Of a DNA stretch of 64,000 nt, positions 27,094 to 36,158 are shown piece after piece. Origin of the DNA: Rhodanobacteraceae bacterium ZG21-1 (GTDB lineage Bacteria > Pseudomonadota > Gammaproteobacteria > Xanthomonadales > Rhodanobacteraceae). The notes beneath the pieces were generated by a model. It did not search any database, was not told the origin of the DNA, and saw nothing but the letters and a program-made list of their open reading frames with translations. Each line of letters begins with the position of its first letter. Position 1 is the first letter of the stretch. Made by a program: the position numbers and the translations under genes. Location: assembly GCA_021390615.1 (NCBI GenBank), contig JAJEJU010000025.1, positions 186,001 to 250,000 on the forward strand. Direction: 5' to 3'.

Positions 27094-28221
27094 ATGACCA
27101 GGATCATCCTCCACATCGGAGGCGAAAAGACCGGCAGCTCCTACCTGCAGAGATTTCTGCACCGGAACGCCTCCGCGCTGCTCCGCAAGCACCGCATCCT
27201 CTACCCGAAAAGCTCCGCACTGCTGCATCGTCAGGCGCATTTCCCGCTGGTGGCCAGTCTGCTGCACCGGGTCGACTGCGACTTCATGGGCGAGCGCCCT
27301 TCCCGCCCCGCCGGCGAGCTGTTCGCCCGGCTCGATGCGTTGATCGCCAGCAAGCGCCCCGAGATCGCGGTACTCAGCGCGGAACACTTCTCGTCCCGGC
27401 TGGAGCGCCCGGTCATCGCCGCGCTGGCCGAGCGGCTGGCGAAATACCAGGTCAGCGTGGTGTTCTACGTGCGCCGGCAGGACGAGCTGGCGATCAGCCG
27501 CCTGAGCACGACGCTCAAGTGCGGCGAACGCGACTGGCTGTGCCTGGACGATATCAATCCCGACAACCGCTACTACAACCCGCTGCAGGTGATCGACGAC
27601 TGGCGCGCGGTGTTCGGCGCCGAGGCCGTGCAGGTGCGTTCCTACGCCAGCGCCACCGCGGTCGGGCTGGCCCACGATTTCCTGTCGCTGGCCGGACTCG
27701 AGCGCAGCGCGATCGCCGACCTACACCAGATCCTGTGGGTCAACGAAAAGATCAGCCTGTCCGAAGCGCGCGTGCTGCACCAGCTCAACCAGTGCCTGCC
27801 GACCTGGCGCGAAGCGATCGGCAACGGGCGCGTCGATCAGCACACCGAGGCCATGCGGCTGCGCTGCAAGCTGCTCGACTGGCTGCGCAAGGAGCAGCCG
27901 GAGGCGCACCCGATCCCGCTGGGTGGCCTGCTCTCCTGGCAGCAGCGCGAGCAGATGATGCAGAGCTTCGACGAAGTCAACCGCATCCTGGTGGAGCGCG
28001 ACGGCCTGCCCGCCAGCGACTTCATGCTGAGCCACCACCACGATCCGCATCCGGCCGAGCCGCCGGTCGAGGAAGCCCTGGCCGACGCGGTGCGCCTGCT
28101 CGGCCAGCACTTGCTGCTCACGCGCGGGCGGCACCACTACCGGCTCAAGCGCTTCGCGCGCAGCACGCGGGAAGCCGTGGGATACCACCTGCGCAGCTAT
28201 TTCCGTCCGCTGCCGCGCTGA
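27094..28221 (+). CDS. Sulfotransferase-like protein
   Basis: A 375-residue protein beginning MTRIILHIGGEKTGSSYLQRFLHRN. The GGEKTGSSYLQ segment (9-19) is the 5'-phosphosulfate-binding loop of sulfotransferases, which move sulfate from PAPS to hydroxyl or amino groups. VSVVFYVRRQDELAISRLSTTLK near residues 128-150 resembles the 3'-phosphate-binding Arg/Ser region. It has no membrane segment or signal. The acceptor is unknown; surface sugars are the usual target of such bacterial proteins. It lies 48 bases upstream of psd on the same strand, and the palindrome and nested repeats in its leader suggest regulated expression. Confidence 0.75.
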   Translation: MTRIILHIGGEKTGSSYLQRFLHRNASALLRKHRILYPKSSALLHRQAHFPLVASLLHRVDCDFMGERPSRPAGELFARLDALIASKRPEIAVLSAEHFSSRLERPVIAALAERLAKYQVSVVFYVRRQDELAISRLSTTLKCGERDWLCLDDINPDNRYYNPLQVIDDWRAVFGAEAVQVRSYASATAVGLAHDFLSLAGLERSAIADLHQILWVNEKISLSEARVLHQLNQCLPTWREAIGNGRVDQHTEAMRLRCKLLDWLRKEQPEAHPIPLGGLLSWQQREQMMQSFDEVNRILVERDGLPASDFMLSHHHDPHPAEPPVEEALADAVRLLGQHLLLTRGRHHYRLKRFARSTREAVGYHLRSYFRPLPR

Positions 28222-28269
28222 CCGGCGGCCGGACTATCGCCATCCGCCGGCATCCCTAATAATCCGGCG

Positions 28270-29118
28270 ATGAAGCCAAAGGTCCTCCTGCAATACCTGC
28301 TGCCCCATCGCGCGCTGTCGCGGGTGGTCTACTGGGCGACGCGCTGGACGTTCGCGCCGTGGAAGAACTTCCTGATCGGCCAGATCGTGCGCCGCTATCA
28401 GGTCGACATGAGCCAGGCGCTGCAGCCGGACGCCCTGGCCTACCAGCACTTCAACGCGTTCTTCACACGCAAGCTGCGCGCCGATGCGCGCCGCGCCGAC
28501 GGCGACCCGGCCAGCCTGCTCAGCCCCGCCGACGGCCGCATCAGCCAGGCCGGGCCGATCGAGGACGGGCGCATCTTCCAGGCCAAGGGCCAGAGCTACA
28601 CCGCAGCCGAGCTGCTGGGCGACGAGGCCGACGCCGCGCCGTATCGCAACGGCCGCTTCGTCACCGTCTACCTGTCGCCGCGCGACTACCACCGCGTGCA
28701 CATGCCGCTGAAGGGCGTGCTGCGGCAGACCGTGCACGTACCCGGCCGCATCTTCAGCGTGGCGCCGTTCGCGGTGGAGGCGATCCCGCGCCTGTTCGCC
28801 CGCAACGAACGGCTGGTCTGCCATTTCGAAGGCGAGCACGGCCCGTTCGTGGTGGTGATGGTGGGCGCGATCCTGGTCTCCAGCGTGGCGACGGTCTGGG
28901 ACGGCCTGGTCATCCCGCCCTATGCGCCCTCGATCCGGCGCAAGTCGTTCGAGGGCCAGAACATCGCCCTGGAGCGCTTCGCCGAGATGGCGCGTTTCAA
29001 CATGGGATCCACGGTCATCCTGCTGCTGCCCGAAGGCGTCGCCGAGCTGGACACGCTGCAGCCGCAGCAGCCGATGCAGGTGGGGCAGCGCCTGGGAAGC
29101 CTGCGCAGAGGCGCCTGA
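28270..29118 (+). CDS. psd: Phosphatidylserine decarboxylase proenzyme
   Basis: Converts phosphatidylserine to phosphatidylethanolamine at the inner membrane. The 282-residue proenzyme has SPADGR (Asp88), RDYHRVHMP (His144) and the self-cleavage motif NMGSTVILL, where Ser247 would become the pyruvoyl group; the family usually has LGST here, so Met replaces Leu. Other marks are [11 protein letters not shown] and [11 protein letters not shown]. Length and order fit bacterial Psd. It is in tandem with the sulfotransferase-like gene and may share its transcript. Confidence 0.96.
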   Translation: MKPKVLLQYLLPHRALSRVVYWATRWTFAPWKNFLIGQIVRRYQVDMSQALQPDALAYQHFNAFFTRKLRADARRADGDPASLLSPADGRISQAGPIEDGRIFQAKGQSYTAAELLGDEADAAPYRNGRFVTVYLSPRDYHRVHMPLKGVLRQTVHVPGRIFSVAPFAVEAIPRLFARNERLVCHFEGEHGPFVVVMVGAILVSSVATVWDGLVIPPYAPSIRRKSFEGQNIALERFAEMARFNMGSTVILLLPEGVAELDTLQPQQPMQVGQRLGSLRRGA

Positions 29119-29257
29119 GCGGTCCATTACTGCCCAAGCGCGTCACTCGCTTCGAATATGAAGTGCCGCCCCAGGTCATTTCGTGACGTTTTTGGCGCAT
29201 CTTGTGCGACGAATCGGTTATCCTTGCGTGGAGACACCGTTGAAGCCGAGGGGACCC

Positions 29258-29692
29258 GTGCATATCGTTACCCGCTTTATCGCCATCAACCGTGGCCGCG
29301 TGTTGCTGCGCCAGTTGCGCGTGATCGAACGTTCCGTACAGGAACTGCCGGCACGCAGCCGAGGGCGGCTGGGCGTGCTGACCCAGCGCGAACTTCAGCA
29401 GGCCAGCCAGTGCGATTTCCCGCACCTGTACGGCACCGCCCCGGAAGAGCGCTACCTGCCCTGGGGCCAGGGCACTGACATCGGCTTCGCCCGTGCGCGC
29501 TCGGACAATCCCGAGGTGCGCCTGCGCGGCGTCGCCCTGTGGCTGGCGGTCGCCTTCCACGAGACCCGCGACTCCCAGCACGCCAATCTGCAGCAGGCGC
29601 ATCGCCAACTGGCGCGGCTGCTGCGCGAGCTGCAGGAAACCTCGCCCGCCGGCAGCGCCATCGAGCAGTGGATGGATACCAGCGCGGCCTGA
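29258..29692 (+). CDS. Conserved-looking hypothetical protein
   Basis: A 144-residue soluble protein, VHIVTRFIAINRGRVLLRQL at its start, rich in Arg and Gln, with an ALWLAVAFHETRDS segment and a helical C-terminal half. The GTG is chosen because GAGGGG stands five bases before it; the open frame further upstream has no such signal. It has no transmembrane or signal segment. I do not recognise a family. It follows psd after about 140 bases and precedes the convergent lytic transglycosylase gene. Confidence 0.65.
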   Translation: MHIVTRFIAINRGRVLLRQLRVIERSVQELPARSRGRLGVLTQRELQQASQCDFPHLYGTAPEERYLPWGQGTDIGFARARSDNPEVRLRGVALWLAVAFHETRDSQHANLQQAHRQLARLLRELQETSPAGSAIEQWMDTSAA

Positions 29693-29700
29693 ACACCGCA

Positions 29701-29721
29701 GGCAGCGCGCCCTGCGCTGCC
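29701..29721 (+). terminator. Hairpin after the hypothetical gene
   Basis: An 8-bp perfect stem (GGCAGCGC / GCGCTGCC, loop of five) starts eight bases after the stop codon, followed by G-rich sequence and no U-tract. It is a plausible transcript end, probably not a classical intrinsic terminator. Confidence 0.4.
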
Positions 29722-29874
29722 GCCGGGGGGACAAAGCATGACTAGCGGCGGCCGACAGCCGTCCGAAGGAGTGTCAGCACTCCCGTGGTCCGCTCGATCG
29801 ATCAGTCAGCGGGCCACGAAGTGGGGGCGCAGCATGGCTGACCCCTCAGTGGACTTGGCTCACCCGCCTGGGGA

Positions 29875-31365
29875 CTAGCGGCACACCGGCAGGGTCAGCA
29901 CTTCGCCGATCTTGACCTTGTGGTGCTGCAGGCCGTTCATGCGGGCCAGCTGCGCGGTATCCGTGCAGCTCTTGCGCGCCAGGCTTTCCAGCGTATCGCC
30001 GCGCCGCACCTTGTAGCTGCGCGTGCGCGGCGCCGGTGCCGCCCGTGCTGCAGGCGTCGACGCCGATGCCGACGGTGTTGGCACCACCGGAACCACCGCG
30101 GTATGCAGGTCGTTGGCCAGAATCGGCCAGGGCCCTTCCACGCAGCGGGACGCGTAGGCTTTCTCCAGGATCTTCGGCAGGTCGATGCGGCTGCCGGCCG
30201 GCTGCTGCACCTGCGGATCGAGCCGCGGATTGAGGTTGCGCAGCGTGCGGAACCAGCCGTTCTGCATGCCGCCAGCCGAACCCAGGCACACGGTGAGCTC
30301 GGACAGCGAGGCCGAGCGCTTCAGGGTTACGTAGCCCGGCACGCCGTCGACCTTGGGAAAGCGCAGGTTGTAGCTGTCCGGATGCAGGAACAGCCACGCC
30401 GCGGCCAGCACCGAGGGCACGTAGTCGCGCGTCTCCTGCGAAAGCTGGTTGTAGATGCGCGGATCGTAGAAGCTCACCGAGGTGTCGTCGCCGACCACGC
30501 GATGCACCCGCCCCTCGCCGCCGTTGTAGGCCGCGATGGTCAGCTCCAGGTTGTTGTTGAACACCTGCAGCTGCTCGTTGATGTAGTCGGCGTTGGCGCG
30601 GGCCGACTCGCCCGGGTCGTAGCGCAGGTCGAAGCCGCCGTCGTTGACCAGCCCGAAGCGCATCCCGGTGGCGTACATGAACTGCAGCGGGCCGGCCGCG
30701 CCGGAGCGCGACACCGCGTGCACCTTGCCGCCGGACTCCTTGGCCATGATGCCGAACAGCAGGGCCTCGGGCAGGTCGGCCTTCTGGTATGCCGGCCACA
30801 TCTCGTAGCGCATGTACTGATAGTTGACGTAGGCGTCCATCAGCGCCGGGCGCCACTGGGTCAGCCACATCTCCAGCGCCGACTTCACCGGCCCGTTCAT
30901 GGCAATCAGCTCGGACAGCTTCTGCCCGTGCAGCAGGGTCACGCTGCGCTGCGCTTCCGGCAGGCTGGCCGCTCCGGCCTTGCCGGTGGGCAGCGCGGCC
31001 TGGGTCGGATCGATGTCGCTGGCGAGATCGGCATCGCCGGAGAAGTCGCCGTCCTTCAGGCGCAGCAGGCGATCGAACACCGAGTAGAAACGCTGCGCAT
31101 CGCAGCCCGGCGTATTGCCGCAGCGCGTGGCCGCGTCCTTCAGCGCGTCGAGCGACTGCGTGAGGGTCTGCTGCGAAGCCTGCTGGTTGCCTTCGCGCGA
31201 CTGCTGCAGCGCCGTCTCGTAGCCCTGGCTGGCCCGGTCCAGTTGGGCGTACAGCGCATCCACCGTCGCGTTCGGACGCTTGGCCGGAGGCGCGCTTGCG
31301 CAGGCGCCGAGGAACAGTGCGCCAGCCAACGGCGCAAGCAGCAGAAAGCGGGAACGTACCGGCAT
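29875..31365 (-). CDS. Membrane-bound lytic transglycosylase, MltD-like lipoprotein with LysM
   Basis: A 496-residue lipoprotein: signal LLLAPLAGALFLGAC with lipobox LGAC. Residues ~185-330 form the SLT domain: LFGIMAKESGGKVHAVSRSGAAGPLQFM, with the catalytic Glu in AKESGG, then NADYINEQLQVFNNNLELTIAAYNGGEGRV. A LysM domain closes the protein (SYKVRRGDTLESLARKSC...ILTLPVC-type ending). The enzyme cleaves peptidoglycan glycan strands to anhydromuropeptides at the outer membrane. The start is chosen to begin the signal peptide. MltD has two LysM units; this has one, so it is MltD-like rather than MltD. Confidence 0.88.
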   Translation of the reverse strand: MPVRSRFLLLAPLAGALFLGACASAPPAKRPNATVDALYAQLDRASQGYETALQQSREGNQQASQQTLTQSLDALKDAATRCGNTPGCDAQRFYSVFDRLLRLKDGDFSGDADLASDIDPTQAALPTGKAGAASLPEAQRSVTLLHGQKLSELIAMNGPVKSALEMWLTQWRPALMDAYVNYQYMRYEMWPAYQKADLPEALLFGIMAKESGGKVHAVSRSGAAGPLQFMYATGMRFGLVNDGGFDLRYDPGESARANADYINEQLQVFNNNLELTIAAYNGGEGRVHRVVGDDTSVSFYDPRIYNQLSQETRDYVPSVLAAAWLFLHPDSYNLRFPKVDGVPGYVTLKRSASLSELTVCLGSAGGMQNGWFRTLRNLNPRLDPQVQQPAGSRIDLPKILEKAYASRCVEGPWPILANDLHTAVVPVVPTPSASASTPAARAAPAPRTRSYKVRRGDTLESLARKSCTDTAQLARMNGLQHHKVKIGEVLTLPVCR

Positions 31366-31583
31366 CGTGGACTTCGCGGTGAGCAAAGCCTGCACCATAG
31401 CCCGCAGCGCGCAAGGACTCAACGGATATGGCCGCACCTCGTTGCGCCACGCTCAGCTGGCGTCGAGGCGGCCGGCCGTCGGCGCCGGCGCACGCGCAAC
31501 GAGGCGAGCTTCGCGACATCTTCGGCATGCGAGCAGGCGCGCTTGGCTACAATCCGCCTTCCGCCATTCCGTAGACGAACGCC

Positions 31584-33062
31584 ATGACCGAGATCCTGAT
31601 CGGCCGCAACTCCACCGCCAGCGTCAGCCTGGACGCGCGCTACGGCAATCGCCACGGCATGATCGCCGGCGCCACCGGCACCGGCAAATCGGTGTCGCTG
31701 ATGGTGCTCGCCGAAGGTTTCTCGCGGCTGGGCGTGCCGTGCTTCCTGGCCGACGTGAAGGGCGATCTGGCCGGCCTGGCGCTGGCCGCCAACGCACCCG
31801 GCGACACGCTGAAGGCGCGACTCGCCACGCTGAAGCTGGACGACTGGAAGCCGCAGGCCAACCCGGTGATCTTCTGGGACATCTACGGCAAGCAGGGCCA
31901 TCCGGTGCGCGCCACCGTCAGCGAGATGGGCCCGACCCTGCTCGGCCGGGTGCTGGAACTCAACGACACCCAGGAAGGCGTGCTGGAGATCCTGTTCAAG
32001 CTGGCCGACGAGCAAGGCCTGCTGCTGCTCGATCTGTCCGACCTGCGCGCCCTGCTCGGCTACGCCGCGGACAACGCCAAGGACATCTCCGCGCACTACG
32101 GCCTGATCAGCACCACCAGCATCGCGGCGATCCAGCGCGCCCTGCTCAAGCTGGAGCAGGACGGCGCCGACCAGTTCTTCGGCGAGCCGGCGCTGGAGCT
32201 GAGCGACCTGATGCGCCAGGACATGAGCGGTCGCGGCGTGATCAGCGTGCTGGCCGCCGACCAGCTGATCATGAAGCCGCGGCTGTACGCGACCTTCCTG
32301 TTGTGGCTGCTGTCCGAGCTGTTCGAGCAACTGCCGGAAGTGGGCGACCTGGAGCAGCCCAAGATGGTGTTCTTCTTCGACGAAGCGCACCTGCTGTTCG
32401 ACGATGCGCCGCCGGCGCTGCTGCAGCGGATCGAGCAGGTGGTAAGGCTGATTCGCTCCAAGGGCGTCGGCGTGTATTTCTGCTCGCAGAATCCCGACGA
32501 CGTGCCCGGCAATATCCTGGGCCAGCTGGGCAACCGCATCCAGCACGCCCTACGCGCCTTCACCCCGCGCGACCAGAAGGCGGTGCGCGCGGCCGCCGAG
32601 ACCTTCGCCACCAACCCAGGGCTGAATGTCGCCGACGCGATCACCCGCCTGGCCGTCGGCGAGGCGCTGGCTTCCACGCTCGGCAACGGCGGCGTGCCCA
32701 GCCCGGTGCAGCAGGTGCTGGTGACCGCGCCATGCTGCCGGATCGGCGCGATCACCCCTGCCGAACGCGACACCGTGCGGCAGCGCTCGCCGGTCGGCGG
32801 CAAGTACGACACGTCGGTGAACCGCGATTCCGCACAGGAAATGCTGGCGCGTCGCGCGAGCGAGAAGTCCGCCGGCGGCGCCGGCGCGGCCGCGCCGAAA
32901 TCCGGCTGGGGCGACACGGTGCACGATGTGCTGCTCGGCGACGGCCGCCGCCAGGGCATGATCGAGGCGATGGCGAAATCGGCCAGCCGCGCGATCGGCT
33001 CGCGGCTGGGCCAGCAGATCGTGCGCGGTGTGCTCGGCGGCATCTTCGGCGGCAAGCGCTGA
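31584..33062 (+). CDS. yjgR: HerA-like ATPase, DUF853/YjgR family
   Basis: A 492-residue P-loop ATPase: Walker A GATGTGKS (29-36), Walker B FFFDEAHLLFDD (about residues 262-273), the arginine-rich RIEQVVRLIRSKGVGVYFCSQNPDDVP sensor region and GNRIQHALRAFTPRDQKAV. This matches the DUF853/YjgR branch of the HerA/FtsK superfamily. Its physiological role is not established; relatives move DNA. The ATG gives the family start MTEILIGRN. The Gly/Ala-rich segment near residue 430 is a linker before the conserved C-terminal tail. Confidence 0.9.
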   Translation: MTEILIGRNSTASVSLDARYGNRHGMIAGATGTGKSVSLMVLAEGFSRLGVPCFLADVKGDLAGLALAANAPGDTLKARLATLKLDDWKPQANPVIFWDIYGKQGHPVRATVSEMGPTLLGRVLELNDTQEGVLEILFKLADEQGLLLLDLSDLRALLGYAADNAKDISAHYGLISTTSIAAIQRALLKLEQDGADQFFGEPALELSDLMRQDMSGRGVISVLAADQLIMKPRLYATFLLWLLSELFEQLPEVGDLEQPKMVFFFDEAHLLFDDAPPALLQRIEQVVRLIRSKGVGVYFCSQNPDDVPGNILGQLGNRIQHALRAFTPRDQKAVRAAAETFATNPGLNVADAITRLAVGEALASTLGNGGVPSPVQQVLVTAPCCRIGAITPAERDTVRQRSPVGGKYDTSVNRDSAQEMLARRASEKSAGGAGAAAPKSGWGDTVHDVLLGDGRRQGMIEAMAKSASRAIGSRLGQQIVRGVLGGIFGGKR

Positions 33063-33252
33063 GTCGAACGCTGATACGCATGCGCAAGCTTCCGCATCGA
33101 TCCTGCGAGCCGGATGGTTACGGCTGCCAACCGGCGCGGCGCATACCGGTGTGGCTTGCGGCCGAGATCATGTCGCGCACGCTTGAGCGGGCGAGCCGCG
33201 CATCCGTTTGCCCATCGGCGCTCGCCGCTCGAAAGGCTCGGCGCGCACAGCC

Positions 33253-34515
33253 ATGCCGCGCATAGAAACCGTCGCCCGCGACATGCCGCTCGGCCAGCGC
33301 TTGCTCGGCGGCCTGGTCTATCCGCTGCGCGGCGCGGCGCTGGCGGTCTGCGTGGCGCTGACCTTGTCGCACTGTCTGGCCCGGCTGCCGGGCATCGGCT
33401 GGGTGATCGAGATCGTCACTTGGCTGGCCACCTGGCGCTACGCCGCCGACTGCCTGCTGCACACCGCCAACGGCTATGCGCGAGCGCCGGACACCATGAT
33501 CGAGATCAGCAGCGCCCAGGGCTGGACGCTGGCCTTGCTGCATGTCTTAGCCGCGACCCTGTGCGTGCTCTGCGCCCTGTTCATGCCGCGCCTGCTGTGG
33601 CCGCTGCTGCTGGCCTTGATCCTGCTGCTGCCGGCGATCGACATGCTGCTGGCCTTCGACGGCAACCTGCCGGCGGCGCTGAATCCGTTCAACTGGCTGC
33701 CGGTGATCGGCCAGTTCGGCCCGAGCTATCTGCTGCCGGTAGGCATCAACCTGCTGATCGGCATTCTGCTGCTGCTCGGTGCGCGGCTGAGCGATCGCCT
33801 GCCCTGGCTGCTCGCCGTGCCGACCTCGGCCTTCCTCGCCACCTATCTCATCCTGCTGGATTTTCACTTGATGGGCGCGCTGATCCATCGACGCCACGAG
33901 CGTTTCGGCCTGGTTGCCGAGGCGGAGCAACTGGCCGGCCAGACCGGCCAGGACGCCGACCAGCAGTTGCTCGATCAGGTCGCCAGACTGGAGACGCAGG
34001 ACCCCAGCGCCGCGCTCGCCCTGCTGGTCGAACGCATGCAGGGCCGACACGCATCGACGCCGCTGCACCAGGCTTATCGCCGCCTGCTGCGACGCCAGGG
34101 CCTGCGTGACGGCCTGCTCGAGCACGGCCATATCTGGCTCGCCGCGCTGATGGCCGGCGGCGAGCCGCGCCGTGCGCTCGGCGTGCTGCAGGAATGCCTG
34201 GACCTCGACCCGACCTTCCTGCCCGAGGATGCACGCGCGACCGGCGAATTGGCCGAGCTCGGCGAACGCCTTGGCATGTCGCGCCTGGCGCTGCATCTGT
34301 GCACGAGTTATCTGGCGCGCTGGCCGCGCGACCCGCAGGCCGTGCCGTACGGGCTGCTCGCGGTGCGCCTGCTGGCCGGGCCGCTGGGCCAGCCACGCGA
34401 AGCGCGCGCCCTGCTCGACCGCCTGCTCGCCAGCTACGGCGGGCAACCCGAACAGCAAGCCGCCATCCGCGCGCTTTCCCTGCAACTGCCCAGCCTGCCG
34501 GAGGCCACCCCATGA
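33253..34515 (+). CDS. Multipass membrane protein with helical-repeat C-terminal domain
   Basis: A 420-residue protein with about five hydrophobic helices in the first 205 residues ([79 protein letters not shown] and [17 protein letters not shown]). A soluble C-terminal half follows, rich in Ala and Leu with TPR-like periodicity ([22 protein letters not shown]). I do not recognise a named family. The stop overlaps the greB start as ATGA, so the two are coupled. The start [15 protein letters not shown] is the likeliest ATG. Confidence 0.75.
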   Translation: MPRIETVARDMPLGQRLLGGLVYPLRGAALAVCVALTLSHCLARLPGIGWVIEIVTWLATWRYAADCLLHTANGYARAPDTMIEISSAQGWTLALLHVLAATLCVLCALFMPRLLWPLLLALILLLPAIDMLLAFDGNLPAALNPFNWLPVIGQFGPSYLLPVGINLLIGILLLLGARLSDRLPWLLAVPTSAFLATYLILLDFHLMGALIHRRHERFGLVAEAEQLAGQTGQDADQQLLDQVARLETQDPSAALALLVERMQGRHASTPLHQAYRRLLRRQGLRDGLLEHGHIWLAALMAGGEPRRALGVLQECLDLDPTFLPEDARATGELAELGERLGMSRLALHLCTSYLARWPRDPQAVPYGLLAVRLLAGPLGQPREARALLDRLLASYGGQPEQQAAIRALSLQLPSLPEATP

Positions 34516-35012
34516 CGCGCTGGCGCCCGCCCTCGCCTTCTTCCACCGCGATCATCACGCGCGAGGGCTTCGAGAAACTCAAGAGCGAACTGGACCAGCT
34601 GTGGTCGGTGCGGCGCCCGGAAGTGGTGAAGGCGCTGGCCGCCGCCGCCGCCGAGGGCGACCGCTCCGAAAACGCCGAATACACCTATCGCAAGAAGCAG
34701 CTGGGCGAGATCGATCGCCGCGTGCGCTATCTCAGCAAGCGCATCCCGCTGCTGAAGGTCGCCGAAGGCGCTCCGGCGGATCGTGACGCGATCTTTTTCG
34801 GCGCACGCATCGAGCTGGAAAACGTCGCCACCGGCGATGTAGCGCGCTACCGCATCGTCGGCCCCGACGAGACCGACGCGCGGCTGGGCTGGATCAGCGT
34901 CGACTCGCCGCTGGCCCGCGCCGCGCTGAAAAAACGGCTGGACGACGAATTCGCGGCCGAGCTGCCGGGCGGTGCCGCCCAGTTCGCCATCATCGGCGTG
35001 GACTACGACTGA
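34512..35012 (+). CDS. greB: Transcription elongation factor GreB
   Basis: Rescues backtracked RNA polymerase by stimulating transcript cleavage in the secondary channel. The 166-residue protein has the N-terminal coiled coil with the acidic tip ([47 protein letters not shown]; Asp and Glu in GDRSENAEY) and the FKBP-like C-terminal domain ([37 protein letters not shown]). The [19 protein letters not shown] pattern is GreB rather than GreA. It is translationally coupled to the membrane-protein gene upstream. Confidence 0.93.
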   Translation: MTRWRPPSPSSTAIITREGFEKLKSELDQLWSVRRPEVVKALAAAAAEGDRSENAEYTYRKKQLGEIDRRVRYLSKRIPLLKVAEGAPADRDAIFFGARIELENVATGDVARYRIVGPDETDARLGWISVDSPLARAALKKRLDDEFAAELPGGAAQFAIIGVDYD

Positions 35013-35252
35013 GCGCGTACGTCGCGGCAGCTGCCGTGCAAACGACCACCGTCTCGCGCCGAAAGCTGGTCGCGTGATGACTCGGGGAAGGACGAGCAGA
35101 CCTATCGATGCGCGATCGAGCCATGCCGTCGCGCACGCTCGCACAGGAGCGAGCCGAGAGGGATTCAAGCGCGAGGATGCAAGCTCGCCTGATCCGCTGC
35201 GACTCCGCTGGCCGACGACGAACGCCATCGATGGGGAGCATGCAAACGACCT

Positions 35253-36029
35253 TCAGCCCGAGGTGGCCTTTAGCCTGGCTGCGGACGGCTGGTCCAGGCT
35301 TTCGAGACGCAGGCCGAACAGCGCATCGAGCTGGCGCCAGCCCTTCGCCGTCACATCGAGCGCGCGACTGTCCGGCTGCCGACGCAGCCAGCCGCGCGCC
35401 AGTCCCAGCTCCAGCAGGGCCGCACCCAGCGCGCCGCCCAGGTGCGGACGCCGCACGCTCCAATCCAGGCAGGGATAAGCAAGACGGCGGCGGCGCGTGT
35501 GTTCGGGCGACACGCCCAACGCGGCCAGCGCCTCCTTGCCGGTCGGCGTCAGTCGATAGTCGACGGCATCGGCGCCCAGCCAGCCCAAGGCCAGCAGGCG
35601 ATCGTGCCAAGCCACGCCCAGCTCGCCGGCCACATGGTCGTAGCAGCTGCGCGCCAGCCGCAGCGGCGGTGGCGTACCAGGCACGAACGGCGGCAGCGGC
35701 GCCGACGGCATCGCCACCACCAGCAGCGCCTCCAGCGCACGCGCCACCTCGCTTCCCGCCAGCGCGTAATAGCGATGTCGGCCCTGTGCGGCGAGCCGCA
35801 GCAAGCCCAGTTCCTTCATGCGCAGCAGATGCGCGCTCGCGGTCGAGGCGCCGACTCCGGCGACGACGGCCAGTTCGGTGGCGGTACGCGCATGGTCGTC
35901 GAGCAGGCTGCACAGCATGCGGCTGCGCGCCGGCTCGGCGATCGCGGCCGCCACGCGGGCCAGCCTGGCCTCGTGGTCGTCTGCACCGAGGTCGGAAGCG
36001 CTGATGTCGGAAGCACGTTTGCGGGTCAT
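35253..36029 (-). CDS. ArsR-family transcriptional regulator
   Basis: A 258-residue regulator with a winged HTH near residues 22-100 (ARLARVAAAIAEPARSRMLCSLLD, ARTATELAVVAGVGASTASAHLLRMKELGLL, GRHRYYALAGSEVARAL). The metal-binding cysteines of ArsR itself are absent, so it likely senses something else. The C-terminal ~140 residues are conserved in similar long ArsR-type proteins but have no named ligand. Of two nearby ATGs, this one lies eight bases after GGAG, while the other lies only two bases after it. No obvious target gene is adjacent; the ClpP-fold membrane protein lies upstream. Confidence 0.82.
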   Translation of the reverse strand: MTRKRASDISASDLGADDHEARLARVAAAIAEPARSRMLCSLLDDHARTATELAVVAGVGASTASAHLLRMKELGLLRLAAQGRHRYYALAGSEVARALEALLVVAMPSAPLPPFVPGTPPPLRLARSCYDHVAGELGVAWHDRLLALGWLGADAVDYRLTPTGKEALAALGVSPEHTRRRRLAYPCLDWSVRRPHLGGALGAALLELGLARGWLRRQPDSRALDVTAKGWRQLDALFGLRLESLDQPSAARLKATSG

Positions 36030-36158
36030 GACCATCGCTCCGGCCGTTCGATCAAGCGCATCGTAGCGAGCCGGCAACCGGCACGCTTCGCCGGCGAACG
36101 AAACATGCCGATATCCGCGCCGACGATATCCGCCCCGTCTCGCAGAGATGAACGTCGC

